DNA of 64,000 nt from contig OX637293.1 of the NCBI GenBank assembly GCA_951799445.1, forward strand, positions 2,232,001 to 2,296,000, in the 5' to 3' direction. Below are positions 11,884 to 24,001 of this stretch, in pieces. Source of the stretch: Pseudisothecium myosuroides (taxonomy: Eukaryota; Streptophyta; Bryopsida; Hypnales; Lembophyllaceae). The position numbers and the translations under genes were made by a program. Within the stretch, counting starts at the first letter, position 1, and every line of letters begins with the position of its first letter. The notes beneath the pieces are model-generated. The model did no database searches. It had not been told where the DNA came from and saw only the letters and a program-made list of their open reading frames with translations.

Positions 11884-14800
11884 ATGGGAATCATCGAAGG
11901 AGGCAGCGCCAGCGGGCTGCTGCCGGACGATCGCGTTTTTGCGGTGAATTTTCCGGGGTACCCTCTTTCGCTTGATAGAGCCACGCAGGCACTTGGAGGA
12001 GAGGATCGCATCGCAGAGGTATGTTTTTTCGTGCATTTTTTTGTACGTTACATGAGAACGTTTCTTCGATGTTCAGATTTTAATTCTTTTTGGACCAACA
12101 CATGTAACACTCTTCGATGATTCAGGTGATATAATCCATTCTATGATCAATTAATTGGCCATATGTAAACTATGAATCCTTGGTCCTTTAGGGTTTAATT
12201 GTTGCCTCATTCATTCATTCATTCATTCTAGTGTTATTGACCAATTCTTACAGACTCGGTCGGCAGAGGGCAACTACTTGGAGCTGAAATTTCGACCTGA
12301 GGACCCTTGCGCACACGCTGCATTTGGTGAATTGTCTCAGACGTCTGATCTTTTGTTACGCATCAGACGAAAACGATACAAGAGCCTTCTCCCGAGCGAA
12401 GAGGCTCTGACGGGTTCCAATTCGGGCATTGGTGATGTACCTTCGGAGGACAATGCAGATGATTTCGAAACGAATGCAGACATTGTTGCAAGAGTAGAGC
12501 ACTCGTACAACTTCGACGGTTAGTCCTTTCTTTTCTCCTCAATATATGAGTTAGAGGATACTCTTATCGCAATTTCAGCGTGCAGGAGTGTGCTTTCAAT
12601 CCATTATGAGATCAGTATAGAGCTCACTGGAGAAATCGCTTTGGGTACAAGAGCCGAACTCTCTGAAGATAAATTTTTTATCACCATGTATGAATTTCTT
12701 ATGCAATTTCAACGTGGAAGTTTGTAGACTTCAACAACTGATAGTAGACAACCCCAGGTCAAACATAAAATCAGTTGCTAAAGACATTTAGCTAACTGAT
12801 GCTCACACGACTTGCTAATTGAAGGCCAACCATATGTATGTATAGATGAGTTGCTGTTGGTAACAGGGATCGGTATTGGAGACGGAATTAGGTCCCTATC
12901 AGTGTAGTACCTTAACCCTTCAAGGACCAAGGATTCGTGGTTTTTAAGTGACCATTTTGATTGATCATATTCGATAGAGCTTTAATTGAATGAGAATTTT
13001 TTATATTACTAGATTGAGTGAAGAATATTGCATGTCTTTGTTAAAAACAATAATAAATGGAACAAATAAAAATCCTTATATGAACTCCTCAAAGCTACTT
13101 AAAAAATCTTTAGACCAAGTATGGATTCTTCGTCTTTTATAGGGTTAAAGACACCTCGAAACCTGATGAACATACATCCTGAAACATATATATTTCCTTT
13201 TTGCATTGATCGTCAAGAACTACTCTGGCACCTCATTATCTAGCCAAACCTCATGTTCCAGTTGTTGGGAGTGACGACAAGTCTTTGTTTAGATTTTAGA
13301 AGGAAGTTAGCAAGTGGATATAGTACGATTCAACCTTCAGCTGGAATTCATTCTGATCTAATCCAATACCAACCTGTCATTGCCTTGCCTGCTGGAGGTG
13401 CAATCTGTGACTTCTCTCACCGAGTATTTAGAAGCTCCTGTAGCGATTTGCTCTAACAACGGTCTAAATTGCATTGTAAAGGCATGGCGGATTACCAGTA
13501 CGTGTTATCTGTGCATGCGGATGTTGCCAGACGTCGTCAGAAGCGGCAGCGTGAGAAGCAAGGCTTGGGTAAATTTTTGCGTCATTACCTAGAACGTTGC
13601 AAAGCCTTGTGCTGATTTTTTGTTTTTGTTTTGAATTTAGTTTCTCGTTCTTAAAGTTTGAATTCTTCTCAACATCATTTATTCTTATGTTAGGATTGCA
13701 ATGTCCTCATATTCGGCATCAGTAACTAGTGTGATACACGTTTGCTTCATTTCATATGAGCACATGGGCCTAGACACACATCATCACAGAAAATATGTGG
13801 AACATACAGACGCCCTTGTGTCTTCTTATATCTAGTACATTACCAAGTAAGGCATATCCATCACTGTCCTTTAACAGCGCCAGCATCTTCATTAAGCACT
13901 GAAACTCCTTGTATGCAGGAAACTTGATGGACGTGGAACAGGACGAACTTATGATGCTCGTACCACCTCTCTTCTCCATCAAGGACATGCCTGAGGAGAC
14001 TGTGTACTTATTTTGGCCCTTTGAATTTGCAATAACAATTTTGACCAGCTTCCTACATTGAGAGAAAGTTTTTTTGTTTATTTTAATGTGGTAGACTTCA
14101 TTTTTGTCAATCTACTGTGTTGTTTGGTTTTATCTAAGTTGAGGCTTTGCGTTTCGGTTCTTTTGAAGGTTGCGCCCGTCTGATTTTGTTTGCAAAAGGA
14201 CAAAAAGAAAGCATGGGAGTGACACGCCGGCAAAATCGCAGGTATGATGCAGGTCTTGCTTTGAGTCTTCACTAGCAAAGTTTATGTCCTGCACTATTGT
14301 CAAATTGGTGAATGTTACCGTCTATGATTTACTCTCTGCAAACGGTGATCTCTCTCCGTCAGTTAATGGCACCAGTTCTTTCTTTTCTGCTTCTCTCTTG
14401 GACTAACGAAATTTAATATTTCCATAAGGAACTTGCAAAGAGGACCAGCAGGAACTAGTATTGGAATAGGTAGGTTGATGGGTCGAAAGTTATACGTTAC
14501 CATTCGTAAGGGGTTCTCTATTCTTTCTATCCTGGCATGACGTCAAAGTAAGGGATTCTCTAATGAATTGAAGGAAATATATATGCAGGCAAATCTGATG
14601 CCATGCTTTGCGGTGGACTTCAAGATTCCAGATATCCTTACAGCTGGCTGACATTTTTGTATTTAAGTGATGCAAGGCTCATTTGAGCATGTCCACATTT
14701 TCGTGTATACTTGTAGAAAAACTTTCCTCACAGAAAACCTAGCTTCATAATTTGTAAGCCCTGCCAATTGTAATGCGGCTACGTTTTCTAGTACACTTCT

Positions 14801-17800
14801 GGGGCTGGGTTTCCTACTAGATTTTTGTTCGACTGTTTCTGTTTCTTAGAGAGTCATAATTCATTGTTGTACAAATGCTAGGTCGTCCTGATGGTGACAA
14901 TGGAAGAGCGTCTCTGCTTTCCGCTTGATCTTATTTGTTTACTGTAAGCTTAGACGATGCGAGAAGACGGCACCTTGTGGTGTAGATGTTACTTGTACTG
15001 ATTCAGTTTATTGTTTTTTTCTTTTTGTTTATGGAGTTCACATCTGTGACTGTCAACATTGGAGCTGTCAACACTATTGGAAAACGCCCCCGAGATGTAT
15101 TTCAAAAACCTGCTGCGTCAAAGCCTGCCAATTGTAACGTGGCTAGGTTTTCTACTAATATATGAGAATTAAGGATTTAGCTAAATATAGCTTTGATAAT
15201 GCTAATTCTCCACTCTGATCCTGTGTGTGATCCATATTTCTTACAATATCTTTTATTACCTTTTATTACCTTAACTGTATCACACAAGTCCCAGCACCAC
15301 TGAAGTGGGAGGATCAGCTTGTAAGAAACTCTATGGAGTACAACCTGACGGCAGCTACAGTCCGGCTTTTTGAGGAGCGACCTATATGGGCAAAGCCCAC
15401 CCTCCTTGATCGTCTGGCTGAATTTGGGGTAGTTATTGCGGAAGCTCATGTTAAGAGGTGTGTCATCTGATGCTTTTTTTTTCTTCTGAAAGACACCCTT
15501 TGTTTGTGGATTCTGATGCTGGATAATTAGTGAGTTTAACGCTTTGTTCTGATGTTGTGGCTCTAGTGCAGGTTGCTCTTCAGGACAGGATATTACTTTG
15601 GCTACGGGCCGTTTCGAACTCTGTGGATTAGGAATGGATACGACCCTCGAAGAGATCCAGAGTCTCGTTTGTATGTTATGAACCCTCTTACACCCGTTTT
15701 CATTGCTTAACCTCTGATGGCCAAAATGGCCGCTTCCATATCTAACAGGAGTTAAAAAAATCATTTTGGATTGCAACAAAATGTATCAAAAGAAATCTTG
15801 AAGAAACTATATTCTACGTGTTTGAACGATAGAAATATGTTTTGAGTGTTCATATTATCAACTATTTGCTTTCAAAGTGTATTTTGTAGTTTTAGATCGG
15901 GCACTAAGGGGTCAACTACTATATTTTGTGTCTCCTGGTTCTTCCGCCAACCAGCAGCGTTATAATGTGAAACCCTTGATAGAAATTTAAGACTTGTTCA
16001 GATCCTGATAAGATATCCTGCTCTGTAATTGTGATTTGGTTTTGTGAGGGTCTATTAGTGGTTACTAAGATAATGTCTTTCTGTGATCGATTTTGGAGGC
16101 GCAGTTCTATTTGATGATCTGTACTGGCGTTTATTTATTATTCACGATCCTATGTTTTTTAGGTACCAGATGATGGATTTTCGAATTCCTCGAACTTTGA
16201 AGGATGGTACCAGTGGCCCTGAGAGGCCAAGTGCTAAAGACAGGTTCGTGATTAAGAATATTTAGCTCCAACAATTTCAATGGAGTGAAATGGAATGCTC
16301 GACCTACTTAATTGCCCTCTCGTCATTGCCTTAACTGATTTCCAAAAATAACCGAAAATCATTTAACCCTGTTTTCACATGTGAAGTATAGTAATAGTTT
16401 TGAGTGGATTTGTGCAGTGGACCTGCATGGAGGGATATATGCACCTTTAAAGTAGCACCTGTCAAAAAGTTCTCTTTTCTACAACTTTTTGATCTACAAG
16501 ATGACTATATTCAAGAACAAATACGAAAGCCTCCAGAGAGACCATCTTGTAGTGTAAGCCTCTCCCACATTTCCTTGCATGTATGCTCTTATACTATCTG
16601 TCAATGGAACGTTGGGACACTGGCTAATCTTCATCAAGCTTGTGAATGGTTCCTCAGGAGTACACAGGGTGGTTTTCTCAAAGTACATTGAACCAACTAC
16701 GAGACCATATACGAGCTCGCTTCATGGGACTTATGCCTGATGAGCTTGCTCCAGAATTGCAAGGCCTCCCGCGCACCTCATGGGCACCATCGTTGAAGAC
16801 TGTCACCTGGAAAGACAACGAGGATGCACCTAATACTGATGTAGGCCCTCTTTATGACCAAGTTCCTGCGCCAGCCACTCATGTTGTTGAAACAGGTATT
16901 AGACAAAATCTACTACTACACTACCATCCAATTCTTGGTAGTTTTGTTTTTATCTTCTTCCCACAAGGTAACCACAATTGCAACATTGTAAGCGTTGAGC
17001 ATATATGCTATTATTTCACAGTTCGATTTTATTTGTACTTGTTAGCAAATCGAGGAGGATTTTAACGTACCAAAGAATGCATTATTCAGATACCGAGTTA
17101 TAAGAGGCTCAAAATTTCATTGATTGATGATCTAAAACCGACATGAGCTTTGACGTTGAGGTGGTGTACATTCTCAAAATTATGTACTCAAAATATAACT
17201 CATTGTTCAAGATTTTGGAGGGTCATATTTAGGAAGTTTGTGCAATTGTGTGACTAGTTACCTTAAATGCTCAAGCTAAGCATGGAATATCCACTTTGGA
17301 AACATACTTCTATTGTTCGGGCATGATTTCTTCTTTCTATTGGTACATTTTGTTACCTTCCTTGAAGCTTCCTCCAAAAGCTATTTCAACTCTTATAGAT
17401 ATGGAAGCTGCTGCGTTTGGCCATTTGGGCACTTGGGGTTAAGTGTGAGCTCTTCCGTTGTTGTGAGCATGGAATTGGTCGTTCAACATTATTCACGCGA
17501 TTTTATTTCGTCCGAATTGTGGATAATTCTTGGGGGTGTACTTTTTATTTATTGATCTCACTTTGTGCAAATGATGCAGGAATTGGGATACAGACCCCTT
17601 CTGAACTTACTTTCACGCCTTTGCCCGATACTCTCTCTCTGGAAGAGCCAGAACCAGAGCCTGAACCTGAGCCTGAGATTGAAAATGACGTTGAGATTCC
17701 TGCAGCAGAAGCCGATTTAGAGGCCGATGCTGCTGTTGCTGCAGAGATACAAGCTGAGGAGGAAGAAGAGGAAGAGTCTGATGACGATGAGGTTTGCTGG

Positions 17801-18907
17801 TCATTTCACTCAGCATCTACTTTTCAAGGCTTCAATGTATATATTTAGTCCTTTGGTCAAAATATAGTCCATCAAAGTCATGAAAGGTTATGTTTTCCTA
17901 AGATTATAATTGTGTAATTACTAATTGATACTTTGTTCTGTAGGAAGAGGAGGAAGAGGAGGAAGAAGAGGAGGAAGAGGATGACATGGAAGTACCACCA
18001 CAGTCTCAGGTACATTTTCCATCAGAAATTGCTTATTTTTGGACTTGGGATTGATTGAAGTTAGAGAACCCATTTACATAATGGTCCCTTTCCTTGGGTT
18101 GAATAGTCTTCCATTTACAATGCAATGTTATCCAAACATGCGATGTGTAAGAACTGAGATACTTCTAGGTTCTATCAAAGATGCTTCCATGTGATACATT
18201 GTAGATGCAATACTCATGGTTTAATGCTAATCTGAGGTCGTCACCGGAACCCTACTGCTTCATACTTCAACAATTTATAACTTATCCGTACTATATCCAA
18301 ATAATTCATTTTTTAGTGTCTGAGCGGTCTCAAATATGTGCACAAAAGAATGTCATTTAAATAATGGAAACCACTCAAAACAGCTGAATACCATGTGAAT
18401 AGGGCCCCTACCTTAGAGCTCTTCGTAGTGTACTTTCCCACACCTAATTCTTCAAATTTTGTGGGTCACTAAGCGACCGGAAATTGCATGTGCAGGATGG
18501 AGACCTGGAAGCTGGTAAGTTATGCCAGAGCTGTGCTGTATGTGTCATTCTTGCTTTAGTCATACTCATAATTAACAGAGATTTGTCTCGTAATCTAGAC
18601 CCCAAAGCATCGGGTTTTGTTTTTGGTTGATAAACGTGTGCAAACATCTATCGCCTCCTTTTCGTAATGTATAAAATTGAGAAGTTTTTACCCTTTGCTA
18701 CTTCTTCTTCAGCTGCATTTTCTGACTGGCCAGCTTGGGCTTGGATGATCAACAGATGAGATGCCTGATGGTTTTCTCAAAGAGCTTCTCAAGAAATTTC
18801 CCTTCGGCCAAGGCTATGATGGAGAAGCCGAAGGGCTTGGTGGAGCTGATGAGGATGATGCTGAGTATGCCATTTACGAGCAAGCTGATGACGAGGATGA
18901 GGATTAG
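11884..18907 (+). CDS. GTF3C5: General transcription factor IIIC subunit 5 (Tau95-type)
   Basis: Sixteen exons keep phase: 11884-12018, 12254-12518, 13482-13568, 13919-14001, 14144-14168, 14199-14241, 14441-14469, 15289-15457, 15572-15670, 16163-16243, 16418-16553, 16658-16895, 17580-17791, 17944-18009, 18496-18514, 18756-18907. They give 1839 nt, 612 residues. The protein is a subunit of TFIIIC, which binds the A and B boxes of tRNA and 5S genes and recruits TFIIIB and RNA polymerase III. The N-terminal triple-barrel region has FPGYPLSLDRATQALGG, then LELKFRPEDP and PGM-like GMADYQYV. The central DNA-binding region has LFEERPIWAK, GYYFGYGPFRTLWIRNGYDP, LQLFDLQDDYIQ and IRKPPERPSC, matching the plant orthologue. 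Exons 13-14 encode a strongly acidic stretch (EPEPEPEPEPE, then a run of Glu). The C-terminus is also acidic (ADDEDED). Exons 5-7 (25, 43 and 29 bp) are very short and were placed mainly by phase, so they are the least certain. Alternative acceptors at 14139 or upstream of 18756 introduce stops. Confidence 0.9.
12916..13144. mobile_element. TTAA-flanked MITE in GTF3C5 intron 2 (229 bp)
   Basis: TTAA at 12912-12915 and 13145-13148 flanks ends that are imperfect inverted repeats: CCCTTCAAGGACCAAGGATT on the left and, reversed from the right, CCCTATAAAAGACGAAGAAT. It belongs with the other TTAA/CCC elements in the window. Confidence 0.6.
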
Positions 18908-19306
18908 GATTTTAGTAGATGTCACAAACCATGGCCTCCAAGCTTATGTCTGCTGCAGCAATTTTGAGGCTGTTTCATTTTAGATGTTCATTGGACTGCA
19001 TCTAGGTTACCATTTCCTTGCCCTTGTTAGCTAACTTATTTGAACGGTGTGTGCATTGTGAATGGTTTCTGGTGCTTGCTTCATTATTGATTTGTATATT
19101 TTTGAATTATCATTAGTATTCATTTCTCAAAGGTGAAAGAGCAAATACAAGATGTAATAGGAAGTCAATTAGTTTTCATCTTAAAGCTTCTGAATTTCTT
19201 GTTGTGTAAATTTAGTGATTAATTTTGATTGACAATTTGAGTTCCTAGGGATTCAAGAACTCAAGAAAGGTTGAAATATGTCAATAAAATTTCAAATACC
19301 CACTCT
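18908..19306 (+). other. 3' flank of GTF3C5
   Basis: Likely 3' untranslated sequence for the first 150-250 bp, then AT-rich spacer leading into the foldback element. No canonical AATAAA was identified close to the stop codon. Confidence 0.4.
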
Positions 19307-20050
19307 TACAATGACTCTCAAAATGATTTGTACACTATAAAAATTGCCATAATTTTTTGAGAAATTAGATTTTTTGAACAAATTTGGACTTGTATAAAAT
19401 GATTTATTAAAATATTAAATATTCAAATAAAATTTAGACATTTTTCAAATTAAAGTCAAATTTATTCGTAAAAAAAGTTGTAACACAAGTACACAATCTT
19501 CAAAGATTCTTTGGTTAGTGCAATGAGGATTATTTTTAGAAATTTGTTGTAAGAAAATTCTATTGTGAAATATTATTGACTAAAAATGACCCTAAATATT
19601 TATGTTTGTTATAATAAGATCAAAGATCTCCAAAAACTTACATACCACTTGAAAAGTGTATAAAATGTTTATTTCTTATATTTCATAATTTGTTTGGAGA
19701 TTTGTGAAGTGAATTATTAATAATATGCCTATTTGGGGTCATATTTTAATCAATAATAACCCATTCAATAAAATTTTGGAATCCTAAAAATTTTACCATA
19801 AAATTCCAAAAAGAATTCTCATTCCACTTATTAAATAGGTCTTGAATATTTTGTACTTGAGTTAAAAGTTTTTTTCACCAATAAATTTGAATTAACTTTG
19901 AAAAATGTCTAAATTTTTTTTTTTAAATCATTTTATACATAGTATGTTACTTGTACCTCAATATGTCCAAAAATTGTTGAAAAAAAATCTAATTTCTCAA
20001 TTAGTTATGGCAATTTTCGTAATGTATGAATACTTATCAAAGCCATTGTA
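19307..20050. repeat. Long foldback element, about 744 bp
   Basis: The ends are inverted copies: TACAATGACTCTCAAAATG then AAAATTGCCATAA on the left, and TTATGGCAATTTT then CAAAGCCATTGTA on the right. Inverted similarity extends for more than 100 bp inwards. A paralogous copy sits at 34187-34980 at the same position relative to the intact SEC20 gene, so the element predates that duplication. Confidence 0.7.
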
Positions 20051-20099
20051 GGACATGAAAGTGAAAATATGGAGTGAATGATACTTGAGATGGATGATT

Positions 20100-20400
20100 G
20101 TCAAGACAATATCTCTACATCAAAAGTAACCCCTTTATTGCCACAGTATTGATGCAATATAGTTTCAATGTTTATGCTATATAATATTGTCTTGGTACTG
20201 CAATGGTATAGTTTCAATGAATAGAGTGTATTATTATTGAAACTGTATTGTTGCAGTAGTGAGGCAATATTGCAGCAATATGATTCCAATACTCTCACCA
20301 ATAATATACTACGTAACCATTGAAACTATACTACATTAGTACTATTACAATGTGGGGATTTTTCCCGATGTACTATTGGCACAAAAATCCTAAAACCTTT
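20100..20400. repeat. Copy-specific insertion rich in CAATA/TATTG motifs
   Basis: This stretch interrupts sequence that is continuous at about 35040 in the paralogous block. It contains ATAGTTTCAATG twice and the inverse CATTGAAACTATAC, giving a weak foldback. Boundaries are uncertain. Confidence 0.4.
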
Positions 20401-20699
20401 TGAAAACAAGTTTTTTTTTTGGCATTATAGTGCTAGATTGCACCCCAAAAAACGATTTGGCTATGAAATGGCAACAAATCATGAAGTTTTTTGCTAGAAA
20501 ACTTCAAAATTAATAAAAAAAAATCTTGGATGAAATCGCCAGATTGTGGATGAAAACAAAATTATGTACATGTGATATGTGCTAATGTGATATTTTCTAT
20601 CCAATATGTGGATGAATGTTGAAATTTGAAGCCCTCTACTATAACATTTTATATCGCCACTTTGGCACTTCACAAAAATTGAAAAAAATAACATGTTCA

Positions 20700-21130
20700 A
20701 TGGTGAATGGAATGCTTTAAAGTGTTGTTTTGTCAATATAACTTCTCATTCACTAAAAAGTAAATTTACTAAATTATTATTGAATTTTAAAAAAATATAT
20801 ATTTTTGCAACCAATTTGGTGAAATTGGAATAAATAAAATAAAGTTGAAAGCAAAGATATGCAAAAACAAAAAAATGAAAATGAGTATTAAAGAATGAAA
20901 ATCGTAATTGACACTTACTAGGATTTTTGGTGTAGTAAAGAAGGATGGATGAGGATGTAGTAACAAAGGATAGTAGATGAAGGATGTCATAACAAAGGAC
21001 ACATGAACCATGTCGTAATAAAAAAAGATGGATGAATTGGTGTTGTAACAATGGTAGAATGGTTTAGTAAGGAGAATGGATGAACTTATGTGTCAAAGCC
21101 GCTTCATTTTCTTCTCCATTTGGCAACCAC
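20700..21130 (+). repeat. Duplicated SEC20 upstream region
   Basis: The sequence from TTCAATGGTGAATGGAATGC through the GGATGGATGAGGATG block to CCATTTGGCAACCAC corresponds to 35090-35713 upstream of the intact SEC20 gene. The paralogous copy has an expanded GGATGA-rich minisatellite. Confidence 0.65.
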
Positions 21131-21624
21131 ATGTCAAGGACATATAGTAAAAGGAAGTCTCTAAAAGAACTTCCTAGACTAAGAATAGAGCTTCCTAGAT
21201 TAGAAGTGTCCATTAATATTTTAAGTTGTTTGTTTATTTGTTACTCTGAGATCTCCAGAACCGTATCTTCCCTAGTTGCATTCTTGGTACCGCCCAAAAG
21301 TCCTCGGTGAGGAAGGGTTCACAAGCTTAGTTTTATGGCATTCCGACGTACGGTAGAAATGTTATTGAATTTCAAAAAAATTGAGTTAAAAAAATAGAAA
21401 ATTACTTTTACTTTTATTTTGATTGTGGCAACGACATAGGGCATATTGGTAACTTTTTAGATTAAAAACAGAAGTTAGGTAGTAGTATATAAGGATATCA
21501 AAACTAAAGAGATCCCTAGTTTTAAAAACACATATCTTATATTCTAGTTCTTTGCTTTGGATATTCTAACTTCTTCTTTTTAATATATTTATATATTTAT
21601 TGCTTTTATTTACAGTGGCCGTAA
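21131..21624. mobile_element. 494-bp insertion with 6-bp target duplication, possible solo LTR
   Basis: The insertion splits GGCAACCAC from CTTTCTTCAGC, which are contiguous at the paralogous site (about 35705-35725). AACCAC is present on both sides (21125-21130 and 21625-21630). The insert contains a repeat shared with 1600-1945 and a TATA-like AGTATATAAGG, which would fit a long terminal repeat. The ends do not show a clean TG...CA, so the class is open. Confidence 0.6.
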
Positions 21625-22449
21625 AACCACCTTTCTTCAGCCTGCCCTCTTCTGCTAAAATTTTCTCCAATGTGCAATCAATGTGTTGCATTTGCGCAAC
21701 GTCATCACCAATTGCATCCTGTGACAATGGAGGACGACAACACAAAGTTCGAATTCGGTGAAGATGCACATCTGCATCGCCAACGGCATCTTGAGAGAAT
21801 GGAGGACAACAACACAAAGTTTGATTTCGGTGAAGAGGAAGACGACGGCGAAGCTCTCGTAGCATCAAAGGGGAAGGAGCTGGAGCAAGAATGGACCACG
21901 ACAACTCAGAAAGTCCAGAAGCAGATTCAATTGCTGGCCTCGTACGGGACGACAATGGCAGGCGGGATGGCGGATGCGGCGATGGTGCCGCGGACGAATG
22001 CGTTGCTTCAGGATCACATGGCCAAGCTGTGAATCCTAATCGTGCGCTACAAAATGCTGGCGCGGCACTATCCGACGTAAGTGATGCTGTGTTAGGATTT
22101 TGGCTTTCTTGAAATTTGTGAATTTTTAAATCCATGCCAATTTTCTAAGCTTTGGGCCTGCGAATCCTAATCGTCTGCTGCGAGATGGCTCATGGCTGCG
22201 CAGTAGTAATCCGCATAAGTGTCATGTTAGGATTTCTGGATTTCTGGGTTTCTTGGAATTTTTGAATTTTTGATGCATTTCTATTTTCTGGGGGTTTGGT
22301 GATGTGATGATGTGGTGCAGTGAAGAGGGAGTGCAGGCGGGGATGAGGATCGTACATGTATGGAAAGATCAAATTCAAGCGTGAGTCCATCACATCCCTT
22401 CCACCTTTTGTTGTAGCTTTCTTTCTTGGTCAACTTAGTAGTTCTTTAA

Positions 22450-22671
22450 TCCTTAAAGGATGAAGGGGTGACCCTCAAAATTATCCTTTTGCATTATCAT
22501 ATGAATCATTGGCTTAAAAAATTGCAAAAGCATTCATTGGAAGTCAAGCTATTGTAGAAGATCTCCCCTTTTTACAAGAAATTCCGAGGATGAATAGTTG
22601 CACTTCTGTAATATACAGTTTGATTCTCTATCATCCATCGGCAACAAAATGGCCTCCTCGTTGTTTAAGGG
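22450..22671. mobile_element. TTAA-flanked MITE, about 222 bp
   Basis: It lies between TTAA at 22446-22449 and 22672-22675 in intron 2 of the SEC20 pseudogene. It is absent from the matching intron of the intact gene, which has a single TTAG at the site. It is closely similar to 49922-50142 and more distantly to 60102-60318 along its whole length (shared AGTCAAACTACTGTAGAAGA and GAGGATGAATAGTTGCAC-type blocks). Confidence 0.85.
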
Positions 22672-22803
22672 TTAAGGTTCGTCACGGTAGGAATGAAATT
22701 TGTGGACATGAGAGTTTGATTTGTTGTAATTGAGGTCAATAAATGAGTTATTTTGTTTTATTTTTTTGATTGCCTTACAATCTTGACTATGAATTTGGAT
22801 CAA

Positions 22804-23721
22804 GGTGATTGCACAAAACACTTGTACTATTTTCTGTCACATATTGCTTGTTGATTAGTTTTTTGGTCATAACTTTTGCATTTTGACTCCAAATGACTCC
22901 AAATTCATAGACCAGGTACTAATAACTATTATACGCCTTGTCTAAATTTTTGGAATTTTCTTAAATTTTTTTATTATTTAATAATATCCCCCAATTATAT
23001 GTCACACTTGCCAATTTGTTGTTTTTTAGTACTATTTAGTACCCCATAAAACAAATTTTGAGCTGAAATTTAGAAAAAATGGTCTTCTTATAGATTTGTA
23101 GCTATTGTCTAAAGGATTTTTAAAAATAATTAACTATATGTTGTGTAGAAGTCCACAAAGTGAGTCTCTTTCTCCTTCTACCTTTTTAGCTCCCAAATTA
23201 TTCTAAGTTTTAACCACTTGCATTTCGAAACATATAAAAAATTATTTTGGTTCTTTTTTTGGTGAATGGCCATTTCCATAGAGTTGCTACAAATGTTTAA
23301 TTTTAAGTTTTTATTTAAGTTTTTAAAATATTTTTTATTAATTAGAACATTGAAGTATCTATTTTTTTGAGATTTGGCACTTTTCTAGTTCTCCTACTTA
23401 GAGAAAAAAATTTAATGAATTTCTTTTGGTGGTTACCTTCCTCTTAAATACTAGTAGAAAACAATGTCTGAAATGACTTGTCCAAAATGAACGTAGCTGT
23501 CATTTTGCAATCATTGTTGTCCTTGATGACTAAAACAATGATTGCTATAGTCATTTTGGACAAGTCATTTATAGTCTAATTTCTACTAGTGAAAGGTGCA
23601 TACATTGGCCATATTTTTTAATTTAAAAAAAAATTGGTTTCTTAATTTTAAAATACTCCAGAAAAAATCATGAATACTATTGCAAATGCAACCAATAGGA
23701 CAGGTGTTTTGTGCAATCACC
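22804..23721. mobile_element. 918-bp element with GGTGATTGCACAAAACAC inverted ends
   Basis: Both ends carry the same 22-bp inverted sequence with one mismatch (GGTGATTGCACAAAACAC then TTGT or CTGT). ATCAA is repeated on both sides (22799-22803 and 23723-23727). The intact SEC20 copy has the uninterrupted site (GGATCAAATGTCC). No transposase frame is present. The superfamily is not clear from the termini. Confidence 0.75.
23449..23591. mobile_element. CACTA-type MITE, 143 bp, nested
   Basis: The ends TACTAGTAGAAAAC and, reversed, CACTAGTAGAAATT extend into an inverted repeat containing AAATGACTTGTCCAAAATGA. The flanks are AAA on both sides, a 3-bp duplication as expected for CACTA (En/Spm) elements. 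It sits inside the 918-bp element. Confidence 0.75.
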
Positions 23722-24001
23722 CATCAAATGTCCAACATCTTAGGTTATTAGGTTGTTTGGGTTTCTTCTACTGCAATTAGGTGAGGTTTTCTTGCGGTTA
23801 TAGTAAGGGGCATGGTTCTCTGTGAAAGTTTCTATACAATTTGATGTAAGTCTTAAACTTTGACTTGTATGTGTAGATTGCGAATGAGCTCAAGAAAGGC
23901 CAATCTTCAAGCTAAGAAAAACATTGATCAAGCTATTGTGAGTGAGGTAAAACTACATATTATCTTAAACTTGGAGTAGTTACTTCAATGGCCCGGTGAA
24001 T

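Noticed and set aside
15177..15779. 200-codon minus-strand open frame
   Set aside because: Antisense to TFIIIC subunit exons 8 and 9; the plus-strand exons are phase-consistent and conserved.
21566..22135. 189-codon minus-strand frame, and its counterpart at 35839-36345
   Set aside because: Antisense to SEC20 exon 1 in both copies; the sense strand is the conserved one.
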